Source of the DNA: Methylococcales bacterium | GTDB lineage: Bacteria; Pseudomonadota; Gammaproteobacteria; Methylococcales; Methylomonadaceae | DNA length: 43,630 nt | Direction: 5' to 3' | Assembly (NCBI GenBank): GCA_003584865.1 | Contig: QVQE01000095.1 | Location: 1-43,630, forward strand | Shown here: positions 1 to 7,913 of the stretch, one piece after another | Layout of the letters: each line of letters begins with the position of its first letter | How positions within the stretch are numbered: position 1 is the first letter of the stretch | Notes under the pieces: model-generated | The model's input: the letters and a program-made list of their open reading frames with translations, nothing else | The model's database searches: none | What the model was told of the DNA's origin: nothing | Position numbers and translations under genes: made by a program

Positions 1-98
1 CGTTTATCTTTAAAGTCACTGGCCGTTTTTTAATGGCTACGGTAGCTTGTTGTTAATTTTTTATTGACATCAAAAGTGTCAACTACTTTTAGGCCGCT

Positions 99-719
99 AT
101 GAAGGATGCCGAGAATCTTATGAGAAAATTAAAGGTCGTAACAACCTTTATCAAGCTGTCACCTGTTGATAAAGCCTCATTTTGTCATAACGTTATTGTT
201 AAAATGACAAACAATCCTCTGTTTACCGATCCTGATGTTTCTTTAGCGGAAGCGTTAGATGCCTTAATCGCTTTTGACGCAGCTATATTAGCGTCTAAAG
301 ACGGTGGACATACGCCTATTTCCATCAGGAATGATTGTGAAAAAGTGGTTAATGCCAAATTCAGTATTCTAGCAAAATATGTTGATAGAATGGCTGATGG
401 CGATGAAACTACTATCTTGAGTAGTGGTTTTGCGGAGTGTAAGCAACCCAGCGTTCCTGCTAGAGAAGCGTTTACGGTCACTGATGGCGTCTACCCCGGT
501 AGTATCCACGGAAGATGTAATCCCACCGACAATGCAGGTGCTTATGTGTGGCAGATTCGTGTGGCCGGAACTACTGTATGGGTGACTCATAATACCACTC
601 AAAGCAGTGTCGATATTTTCGATTTAATAATAGGCACTGTCTATGAGCTTCAAGTGGGTTCTGTTACAAAAGATGGACTACAGCCATTTAGTGCAGTGGT
701 GTCAAAGTTAGTGGTTTAA
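99..719 (+). CDS. Fn3-like domain protein, unknown function
   Basis: Predicted protein of 206 aa. The first ~115 residues are helical-looking and contain a segment (AAILASKDGGHTP) like those in small bacterial proteins annotated as fibronectin type III proteins. Residues ~118-206 look like one Fn3-type beta sandwich: a Trp in the B/C strand region (YVWQIRV), a later Tyr-Leu pair (YELQVGSV) and a closing strand. There is no signal peptide or membrane segment, so it is either cytosolic or exported by a route not visible here. The ATG at 99 is the first in frame. No strong Shine-Dalgarno is seen, but a short inverted repeat (TTGACA/TGTCAA, 64-82) lies just upstream. The gene is alone and convergent with the TonB receptor gene. 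Function is unknown; the Fn3 assignment is by pattern only. Confidence 0.7.
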   Translation: MKDAENLMRKLKVVTTFIKLSPVDKASFCHNVIVKMTNNPLFTDPDVSLAEALDALIAFDAAILASKDGGHTPISIRNDCEKVVNAKFSILAKYVDRMADGDETTILSSGFAECKQPSVPAREAFTVTDGVYPGSIHGRCNPTDNAGAYVWQIRVAGTTVWVTHNTTQSSVDIFDLIIGTVYELQVGSVTKDGLQPFSAVVSKLVV

Positions 720-764
720 GTCAGACTTTAACCACTGATTTAGTCAATTAGTACAATTGACAAT

Positions 765-796
765 AGGGTTATCTACTCATTGGGGTGGATAACCCT
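765..796. terminator. Hairpin between convergent genes
   Basis: Perfect 9-bp inverted repeat AGGGTTATC/GATAACCCT with a 14-nt loop, sitting between the stop codons of the Fn3-like gene and the TonB receptor gene. No long T run follows on either strand, so calling it a shared terminator rests mainly on position. Confidence 0.5.
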
Positions 797-857
797 GTCT
801 TAAAGTTTAAATAGAACATTGCTAATAACTAACAGTGCCTATGCCTTAAACAGGGGC

Positions 858-3122
858 TTAATTCCAATGCACACGAATCCCCGCATAGCCGGTTGCAGGA
901 GCGCCGGGGCCTTGAAATTGGGTGGGGTTATTGTTATTAAAAAAGTTTTGTCCCAATTGGCTAAAAGATACGTAGTGGTTATCAAAGATATTTTTTCCCA
1001 TGGCAAAGAACTCAACATGTTTATTAATAATGTAGCGCGTATTGAGGTTAACAATTGCATAATCAGGGATTTGTGGGCTACTGTTAGTGTCATCACCCCG
1101 TGAATATTGGCTGGATACATATTGTAAATCGCCACCTAAGAAAAAGTTATGAAATAGTTCATATTCAGAGCCGAATTTAAGCGTATTGGCTGGAATGCTG
1201 GGGATTTTATTGCCAGCAATAACAGATTCAGCTCCCAGGCCATTAAATAACTGGGCATTGGACTGATAGGTGGCATCTACAAAGCCGTAACTCATATACC
1301 AGTTTAGACTCTCTAAGGCTAAACCACTTAAGCCCATTTCGATGCCTTGGCGTTTGGTTTTGCCGACATTACTAAAATAGCCGCGCGTAGTGTCCACATT
1401 TAAGAACAGAATGTCGTTAGTATTGATAGTTTCATAAAAGGACAGATTCCACTTTAGAGCTGCACTGAATTTACCGCGTAAGCCTGTTTCTAAAGTATGT
1501 GATACTACTGGTTTTAAAGGGGGGTCTGATAAAAAGCTATTCGGGAGTGTACAAGGCGCATTCGGATCAGCGCAGGTTAATTCTACAGGAGTGGGCGCCC
1601 TAAAGCCTTCATTGTAATTAAAGTAAGTAGTAAACTCTTGTAATGGTGTTTTAAGGGAGAATGCATCTAAGGGATTAAAGGTTAAGCCGGCTGAAGGGTT
1701 GAGACGTTCAAATGTATTGTTGCCGTTAATGGCATCCCCCATTTTATCAAGGGTTTGTACGTGTGCTTGCATCCAGTTAGCCGAGGCATTGAGATGTAGC
1801 CAGTCAAACACTGAGAAGGTGTCAGTAGCAAAAACATTGGAGTAAGTGTTTTCACCGTTGATATTGACTGTAGTCGTTAGCGGTTGGTTGGCGACCTCAT
1901 AAAACGTCGGCGTAAAATCGGCATTCTGCGTACCAATCGTATACCCTGTTTTGGCATAATTATAACCCCCACCGAAAACAAATTGATTCTCGTGTTTTAA
2001 GACTTTGTAATCAGAGGTTAATTGTAGATTCACACCAGTGCCGTTTTGTTTAGCTCTGGCGGCTTGAAAGGTGGCCGGAGAAAATCCACCCTCAAGACAA
2101 TCGGCATAAGTGTCGCAGTTACCGCCGGAGCTTCCGGTATTTGAATTGAGGCTGTAGCTGTTATTATTCCGGTTATAGGTGGTTCCGCTTAATTTTAATT
2201 GATCAGTTAGCCAATGGTTGCCTTTCAGGTTAAAGAAGTAGAGCGTGTTTTTAGTGACATCCGGTGCAGTATAGATGGCGCTCCAATGTTGTTGCAGTGC
2301 GTCTTGTGGCACAGGTCCTACGCCTTGAAGTTTGTTATCCGCAAAGGTAAACGATAAATCAATATCGGTTTTATCATTCTCCCAGCCTATTTTACCAAAG
2401 CTTTGATTCACGCTGGATGGAGAATAAGGCCGCCAGCCTTGATCATCAAAAATATTACCTGCAAAATACCAATCAAACTGCTCATGAGAGCCGCCAACCT
2501 CAGCCTGATAATTTTGGCGTCCGTAAGAACCGCCACTGGCTTGAGCATTAAAACCAGGATGACTTCTGCCGCTCTTGGTTCTGAGCGATAAGGCGCCACC
2601 CAAGGTATTTAAGCCAAATAAGGGGTTTGAGCCAGGCATCATTTCCATGCTGGATATTGCAATTTGAGGAATTAGGTCCCAATTGATGGTATCTCCAAAA
2701 GCTTCATTAACCCGTACCCCATCCTGATACACTGAAATCCCGATAGGTGCTCCTAAAACGGGAGAAGCACTAAAGCCTCGATAAGTAATATCGGGTTGAT
2801 AAGGGTTGTTTTGCGTGTCGTTGATATTAACGCTTTGCATTTGACGATTCATAAAGTCAGGTAAAGAAGTCGCCTCGTGACGGTTAAGGGTCTCGTCTTC
2901 GATTGATTGAACATTACCCGATATCTTCTTTAATTTTAGACCGCTCGAACCAACGGGAGTGGTGCTAACCACTTCAATTTCAGGAAGTTCAAATACATCA
3001 ACAGGGGATGTTTGGTTCGAGGTATTTTCAGTCTCAGCTTCAGCAGCAGTATTAATAGGGCTGGTTAAAATAAGCGGCAAAGCTGCCAACAACCATTGTT
3101 TGCGAAAGAGAAAATACGTCAT
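858..3122 (-). CDS. TonB-dependent outer membrane receptor
   Basis: A 754-aa outer membrane receptor taking up an unidentified ligand with energy from TonB-ExbBD. A signal peptide covers about residues 1-27 (basic start, LLAALPLILT core, TAAEA cleavage region). A TonB-box-like stretch (EIEVVST) follows near residue 50. The plug domain (~60-195) has typical segments such as ITYRGFSASPV, YQDGVRVNEAFGD and GLNTLGGALSL. The rest is a 22-strand-type barrel ending in YAGIRVHWN; the final residue is Asn rather than the usual aromatic. An RBS-like AGGA precedes the ATG at a suitable distance. The gene diverges from a heavy-metal-type RND pump, which hints at metal or metal-chelate traffic, but the substrate cannot be read from the sequence. 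Confidence 0.92.
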   Translation of the reverse strand: MTYFLFRKQWLLAALPLILTSPINTAAEAETENTSNQTSPVDVFELPEIEVVSTTPVGSSGLKLKKISGNVQSIEDETLNRHEATSLPDFMNRQMQSVNINDTQNNPYQPDITYRGFSASPVLGAPIGISVYQDGVRVNEAFGDTINWDLIPQIAISSMEMMPGSNPLFGLNTLGGALSLRTKSGRSHPGFNAQASGGSYGRQNYQAEVGGSHEQFDWYFAGNIFDDQGWRPYSPSSVNQSFGKIGWENDKTDIDLSFTFADNKLQGVGPVPQDALQQHWSAIYTAPDVTKNTLYFFNLKGNHWLTDQLKLSGTTYNRNNNSYSLNSNTGSSGGNCDTYADCLEGGFSPATFQAARAKQNGTGVNLQLTSDYKVLKHENQFVFGGGYNYAKTGYTIGTQNADFTPTFYEVANQPLTTTVNINGENTYSNVFATDTFSVFDWLHLNASANWMQAHVQTLDKMGDAINGNNTFERLNPSAGLTFNPLDAFSLKTPLQEFTTYFNYNEGFRAPTPVELTCADPNAPCTLPNSFLSDPPLKPVVSHTLETGLRGKFSAALKWNLSFYETINTNDILFLNVDTTRGYFSNVGKTKRQGIEMGLSGLALESLNWYMSYGFVDATYQSNAQLFNGLGAESVIAGNKIPSIPANTLKFGSEYELFHNFFLGGDLQYVSSQYSRGDDTNSSPQIPDYAIVNLNTRYIINKHVEFFAMGKNIFDNHYVSFSQLGQNFFNNNNPTQFQGPGAPATGYAGIRVHWN

Positions 3123-3178
3123 GAAAGTCCTGTCATTAAGCCAAGTTTACGATTGTGTGCAGTATAGTGTGTTTAGAC

Positions 3179-3193
3179 TAGGAAAATTTCCTA
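3179..3193. promoter_or_regulatory. Palindrome in divergent TonB/RND promoter region
   Basis: TAGGAAA-A-TTTCCTA is a 7-bp inverted repeat around one base in the 159-bp gap between two divergent genes. Size and symmetry suit a dimeric repressor operator; the regulator is unknown. Confidence 0.35.
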
Positions 3194-3222
3194 AAATAGC
3201 TCAATCCGTCTAAGAACTGTAT

Positions 3223-3254
3223 AGGATAATATAATCCGTTACCCTTATTATCCT
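3223..3254. promoter_or_regulatory. Inverted repeat just upstream of RND pump gene
   Basis: AGGATAATA and TATTATCCT form a perfect 9-bp inverted repeat with a 14-nt spacer, ending 27 bp before the RND start codon. It could be an operator half-site pair or a leader hairpin. No T tract follows. Confidence 0.35.
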
Positions 3255-3281
3255 TTCAATACGTCGTTTCAATTTTTACTA

Positions 3282-6200
3282 ATGCTGAGTACCTTAGTTC
3301 GCTTTTCTATCCGCTTTTACGGTATTGTTATTGCCTTGGCTATGATTATTTTACTGTATGGCAGTTATCGTTTTACCACCGCCGGTTTGGATATTTTTCC
3401 TGAGTTTGCTCCCAAGCGGGTGATTATTCAGACCGAAGCGCCCGGATTATCCGCAGAACAGGTAGAGGTACTGGTGACTCGCCAGATTGAAACCGCGATT
3501 AGTGGTTTAGTCGGTATGGAGTCGGTGCGCTCTGAATCTATTCAGGGCTTATCCATTATAACGGCGACATTTAAAGAGCAGACTGATATCTATAGAAACC
3601 GGCAGTTAATCAGTGAGCGTCTAGGCATTTCTTTAGCTAACTTACCTTTGGGAATTACGCCCGTTGCTATTCCCTTATCATCCTCTTCAGCAACCGTATT
3701 GACGATAGGCTTAAACTCGGACACTAAAGATTTAATGGCGTTACGGAGTTTAGTGGATTGGACGGTGGTACCGCGTTTATTGGCCATTCCAGGCGTGGCA
3801 GATGTTAATGTATTTGGAGGGGAGGTTGGGCAGTTACAAATTCAGCTTGATCCCATTCAAATGCAGCGCTTTAATTTAGCGCTTAATGACGTGATTGAGG
3901 CCGCTACCCGAGCCAGTGTGATACAGGGCGGTGGTTTTATTGAAAACAAAAACCAACGCATTACTTTACAAGTCACCGGACAACCGAACTCACCTGAACA
4001 ATTCGCAAAAATTATTGTGCAGCGTGAGCAAGGCCGGAATATTACCCTGGGGGAGGTCTCTACGATTCGTTATGCACCTGAACCACCGATCAGTGCGGCA
4101 CAAATTAAGGGTAAACAAGGAATCGTTTTAATGGTTATCGGGCAGTATGGCGCCAATACCTTGACGGTTTCGAGACAGGTTGAGCAAATGCTACAGGAGT
4201 TTGATCCAGTCTTTAAAAATGAGGCGATTACTTTCTATGAGCATTTGTTTCGTCCGGCGGATTATATCGAACGGTCCATTGCTAATTTGTCAGGGCATTT
4301 GTTGCTAGGGGGGTTATTTGTACTGATTGTGTTATATCTGTTTTTGTTTAACTTTCGCACCGCTTTTATTTCAGCCTTGGCGATTCCGGTGTCCTTAATG
4401 GGCGCGGTGATTGTGTTATTGGAAACCGGGGTGCATCTGAATATCATGGTGCTGGGTGGTTTAGCCATTGCCTTGGGTGAGGTGGTTGATGATGCGATCA
4501 TTGATACTGAGAATATATTCAGGCGGTTACGCGAGAACCGTTTACTAGGGGTGCCTTTGTCTGTTACTAACGTGGTTTATACGGCTTCATTAGAAGTACG
4601 TAGTTCGGTGGTTTACGCCAGTTTTATTGTGGCTTTGGTATTTGTACCCTTACTAACCCTGAATGGCGTTGCGGGACGACTATTTGCTCCACTGGGGTAT
4701 TCGTACATTTTGGCTATTTTAATCTCTCTTTTGGTTGCATTAACGTTAACTCCGGCGCTGTGTTTTTTGTTATTGGGGCGGCCCTTTGACCAGCGTAATG
4801 AACCGCCGTTGATTACAGTTATCAAGCCCATTTATCAGCACTTACTGATATTTGTTTTTAAGTATTTTAAGGGCTTAATCCTGGGTTGTTTAGTGGTCTG
4901 TTTATTCGGAGTCATGACCTTTTTCAGACTGGATAGTAAGTTTTTGCCAGAACTGCGAGAAGGGCACTATATTATTCATACCACCAGTCTTCCGGGCACG
5001 TCCTTACAGGAGTCGTTGCGAATAGGTAGCCAATTGACTCAGCAGTTTCTGGCTATTCCAGGTGTTCAATCCGTCTCTCAATGGGCAGGTCGAGCAGAGC
5101 GGGGGGCAGATACTTACGGTAGTCATTACAGTGAGTATGAAGTTAGACTTGAGCCTTTATCAGGTGAGCAGCAGCAACAGATATTTGAGCAGTTAAGAGA
5201 AATTCTGGCGCATTTTCCCGGTATTGGTTTTGAAGCCAATACCTTTTTGACAGAAAGAATCGATGAAACCATTTCTGGCTATACGGCTCCTGTGGTTGTT
5301 AATCTGTATGGAAATGATTTAAATGTGCTGGATGCTCAGGCACACGTATTGGCTCAGGTAATGAGAGACATTCCGGGGGCGACCGATATTCAGTTACGAT
5401 CACCGCCGGCGACACCGTTATTGCAGATTCATTTAGATCTGGATCAGCTTAACTTTTGGGGGATTATGCCGACAGAAGTGGTTAATGCGGTACAAATAGC
5501 CTACGAAACACGGGTCGTGGGTAAACATATTCAGGGTAAAAAGATTATCAATATTGCGGTTGCGTTAGCACCTGAATTAAGGCAGCAACCTGATACAATA
5601 GGGCAATTGCCGATTAGGGCACAGGACGGTTCCTTAGTTAGATTAGAGCAGGTTGCAGAGATACGTCATACGGCCAGTCGGTATAATATATTGCATCAAG
5701 GCGCTCAACGTCGGCAAGCGGTAACCTGTCATGTGCTGAATCGGGATATGGATAGTTTTATGGCTGAGCTTAAAGCCCGTGTGCTTAAAGACATTCCGGT
5801 GTCGGCGGATAGTTATCCCGAGTTTACGGGGGCAGCAATAGAACAGGCACAGGCTCGGAATGAGTTGATTCTTCATTCTTTGTTGGCGGGGGCGGGTGTG
5901 TTGATTTTTATCTACATGGCGATTGGTAGTGTGCGGAATACCTTGTTGACACTGGTTAACTTTCCTTTTGCTCTGATGGGTGGGGTTGCTGCGGTGCTGT
6001 TGACCAATGCGACCTTATCAGTAGGCTCTGTGGTTGGCTTTGTCACTTTATTTGGCATTACGGTGCGTAATAGTATTATGCTATTGTCACACTATCGGCA
6101 TTTAGTGGAAACTGAAGGGCTGCATTGGGATATCAATACGGTTATATTGGGTGCTCAGGAGCGCTTGCCTTCTATTTTAATGACCGCCTTGGTGACGGCT

Positions 6201-6368
6201 CTAGCGATGTTTCCGATTGCGTTTAATAGTGATAATCCGGGGCGTGAAATTATGGGGCCAATGGCAGCCATTATTATCGGTGGCTTGGTGAGTTCGACGC
6301 TATTAAACTTATTGCTGTTGCCCAGCATGTTGTTACGCTATGGGTACTTTAATAATGATCAGGAATAA
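3282..6368 (+). CDS. HME-type RND efflux permease (CzcA/CusA-like)
   Basis: A 1028-aa inner-membrane proton-driven pump of the RND superfamily. Layout is standard: TM1 at residues ~10-28, a first periplasmic porter loop, TM2-6 (~335-490), a cytoplasmic linker, TM7 near 530, a second porter loop, and TM8-12 from ~860. The TM4 charged cluster reads GEVVDDAIIDTEN at about 399-411, matching the D/D/E proton-relay position of heavy-metal efflux members. Length fits the family (~1030-1050). No periplasmic adaptor or outer membrane factor gene is adjacent, which is unusual because such pumps normally sit in CBA-type operons; partners must be elsewhere or replaced. The ATG at 3282 has no clear Shine-Dalgarno but matches the usual N-terminus just before TM1. 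Substrate metal is not inferred. Confidence 0.9.
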   Translation: MLSTLVRFSIRFYGIVIALAMIILLYGSYRFTTAGLDIFPEFAPKRVIIQTEAPGLSAEQVEVLVTRQIETAISGLVGMESVRSESIQGLSIITATFKEQTDIYRNRQLISERLGISLANLPLGITPVAIPLSSSSATVLTIGLNSDTKDLMALRSLVDWTVVPRLLAIPGVADVNVFGGEVGQLQIQLDPIQMQRFNLALNDVIEAATRASVIQGGGFIENKNQRITLQVTGQPNSPEQFAKIIVQREQGRNITLGEVSTIRYAPEPPISAAQIKGKQGIVLMVIGQYGANTLTVSRQVEQMLQEFDPVFKNEAITFYEHLFRPADYIERSIANLSGHLLLGGLFVLIVLYLFLFNFRTAFISALAIPVSLMGAVIVLLETGVHLNIMVLGGLAIALGEVVDDAIIDTENIFRRLRENRLLGVPLSVTNVVYTASLEVRSSVVYASFIVALVFVPLLTLNGVAGRLFAPLGYSYILAILISLLVALTLTPALCFLLLGRPFDQRNEPPLITVIKPIYQHLLIFVFKYFKGLILGCLVVCLFGVMTFFRLDSKFLPELREGHYIIHTTSLPGTSLQESLRIGSQLTQQFLAIPGVQSVSQWAGRAERGADTYGSHYSEYEVRLEPLSGEQQQQIFEQLREILAHFPGIGFEANTFLTERIDETISGYTAPVVVNLYGNDLNVLDAQAHVLAQVMRDIPGATDIQLRSPPATPLLQIHLDLDQLNFWGIMPTEVVNAVQIAYETRVVGKHIQGKKIINIAVALAPELRQQPDTIGQLPIRAQDGSLVRLEQVAEIRHTASRYNILHQGAQRRQAVTCHVLNRDMDSFMAELKARVLKDIPVSADSYPEFTGAAIEQAQARNELILHSLLAGAGVLIFIYMAIGSVRNTLLTLVNFPFALMGGVAAVLLTNATLSVGSVVGFVTLFGITVRNSIMLLSHYRHLVETEGLHWDINTVILGAQERLPSILMTALVTALAMFPIAFNSDNPGREIMGPMAAIIIGGLVSSTLLNLLLLPSMLLRYGYFNNDQE

Positions 6369-6477
6369 CCTATTGCCTGGAAGTTGCTCTGGGTATGCTG
6401 TATATGCAGTACCGTCGTATTTTTGAATGCGTTTATGTTGTCTATTTTTTAATTATTTTATTCTTATGGAGTTACCC

Positions 6478-6852
6478 ATGAAACAGATCTTAAAAGCACT
6501 ATTGATTATAGCTACCCTGTTCTTGTTCACGTCTTCTTTTGCAACGGCGGCATCCAATAATTATCCCGCTAAATGGGGTATCAAGTTAGGTAATGGGTTT
6601 GCCAATTCTCTGACAGGTATCGCAGAAATCCCTAAAAGCATCATCATAACTAATCGTACTGACGGTCCGGCTTACGCGGCAACAGCTGGATTTATGACGG
6701 GTTTGTTGCACATGGTTGGGCGGACTTTATGTGGTACGTTTGATATTGTGACCTTTATGATTCCTACAAAACCCATCGTTCGTCCTGATCTTGTCTGGCA
6801 AAAATATAACAAGGAAACCAGTTATCGTGCTTCTTGGGAGTTATTACCTTAA
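6478..6852 (+). CDS. Exported small protein, TIGR04073-like (exosortase-associated family)
   Basis: A 124-aa secreted protein. I chose the internal ATG at 6478 over the track start (6427) because a GGAG lies 8 nt before it and a clean signal peptide begins there (MKQILKAL, then a hydrophobic core, cleavage near ATAA). The mature part contains KWGIKLGNGFANSLTG, a PKSI segment and GLLHMVGRTLCGTFDIVTF, ending in a region rich in Pro, Tyr and Trp. This arrangement resembles the TIGR04073 family of small proteins found in genomes with exosortase/PEP-CTERM systems. No exosortase is in this window. Biochemical role is unknown. It is followed by a strong terminator, so it is probably the last gene of its transcript. 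Confidence 0.72.
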   Translation: MKQILKALLIIATLFLFTSSFATAASNNYPAKWGIKLGNGFANSLTGIAEIPKSIIITNRTDGPAYAATAGFMTGLLHMVGRTLCGTFDIVTFMIPTKPIVRPDLVWQKYNKETSYRASWELLP

Positions 6853-6890
6853 GCGGTCTGGATGTGTCTGGATAGCGTTTTATAACACAA

Positions 6891-6920
6891 AAAAAGGGTG
6901 TCTTTACGACACCCTTTTTT
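6891..6920. terminator. Bidirectional rho-independent terminator
   Basis: GGGTGTC-TTTAC-GACACCC (7-bp stem, 5-nt loop) is flanked by an A run on the left and a T run on the right. It can stop transcripts from both the small exported protein gene and the convergent Bax inhibitor gene. Confidence 0.9.
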
Positions 6921-6971
6921 ATTTCAACAACAATAACAACGTTTAGTCGTTAAATGTCCTGAACCCTATCA

Positions 6972-7640
6972 TTAATTTCTACCGTTGAAGGCACCTAATA
7001 TTTGCAACAGGCTTAGGAATAAATTGTAGATAGACACATAAAGCGAAATAGTCGCAAGGATGTAGTTAGTTTCGCCCCCATTAACGATTTGACTGGTTTG
7101 AAACAGGATCATGCCTGACATCAGTAAGATAAACATCGCTGATACAGCCAGTGATAGTGCAGGAATAGAGAAAACGATAGCACCGATTCCGGCTAAAAAT
7201 GCAACCAAAACGCCAACCATCAGAAAGCCACCCATATAACTAAAGTCTTTACGGGTAGTTAAGGCATAGCCAGAAAGACCTAGAAAAATGGTGCCTGTTC
7301 CACCTAAAGCCATTATGATAAGCTCATGCCCATTGCTGAAGGCATTGACATACATCGATAAAATGGGGCCGAGTGTTAAGCCCATAAAACCGGTTAATGC
7401 GAAAACAAACAGTAAGCCTAAAGCACTGTTGCTGAATTTAGCGGTTAAGAAAAACAGGCCGTAAAAGCCGACTAAGGTAGCCATCATGCCGAAAGGAGGC
7501 AGATTAAAGTACATAGCAGCACCCGCAGTTACGGCACTGAACATCAAGGTCATTGATAATAGCAGGTAAGTATTTTTTAAGACTTTATTAGTCGCCAGAA
7601 TACCCGATTCTTGACGTGATATAGCAGTATTTACTTTCAT
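6972..7640 (-). CDS. Bax inhibitor-1 / YccA family membrane protein
   Basis: A 222-aa polytopic inner-membrane protein with seven hydrophobic segments after a short polar N-terminus. The order of segments, a GLTLGPILSMYV stretch in the middle and a C-terminal end of YVSIYNLFLSLLQILG followed by a short polar tail all fit the BI-1/YccA/YbhL family. Relatives are implicated in calcium leak and in regulating FtsH. The longer track start (7673) is rejected: the ATG at 7640 begins MKVNTAIS and is preceded by AAGGAA at proper spacing. The gene is alone, convergent with the exported-protein gene and divergent from the MFS carrier. Confidence 0.9.
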   Translation of the reverse strand: MKVNTAISRQESGILATNKVLKNTYLLLSMTLMFSAVTAGAAMYFNLPPFGMMATLVGFYGLFFLTAKFSNSALGLLFVFALTGFMGLTLGPILSMYVNAFSNGHELIIMALGGTGTIFLGLSGYALTTRKDFSYMGGFLMVGVLVAFLAGIGAIVFSIPALSLAVSAMFILLMSGMILFQTSQIVNGGETNYILATISLYVSIYNLFLSLLQILGAFNGRN

Positions 7641-7913
7641 TTTAGTTAGATTCCTTAAGTGAATAATTAACAAAATTTGTTCTGGTTCGGGATAAGCCTT
7701 ACTATTTATTATCTATCCCATAGATAAGCACAGCATTAACAATATACACAGACAATCTAATTTTACAAGAGTTTCAATGATGACGCAGGAAAACTTAAGT
7801 AGACTACTTTAGATGACGCAGTGTAGTTTTCAAAGGTGTTAGGGTGATTAGTAAGGTTTCCTGTGATCAATTCGAACAGTATAATTCAATTTTTTATAAC
7901 GAGAAAAGACGGT

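Noticed and set aside
819-1135. Small ORFs on both strands over the TonB receptor's 3' end
   Set aside because: They lie inside the receptor's barrel-coding region in other frames and show no protein-like features.
4262-4831. Minus-strand ORFs within the RND gene and similar shadows in groEL, argD, aspS and others
   Set aside because: They are antisense shadows of well-supported genes, with no family resemblance and no own RBS.
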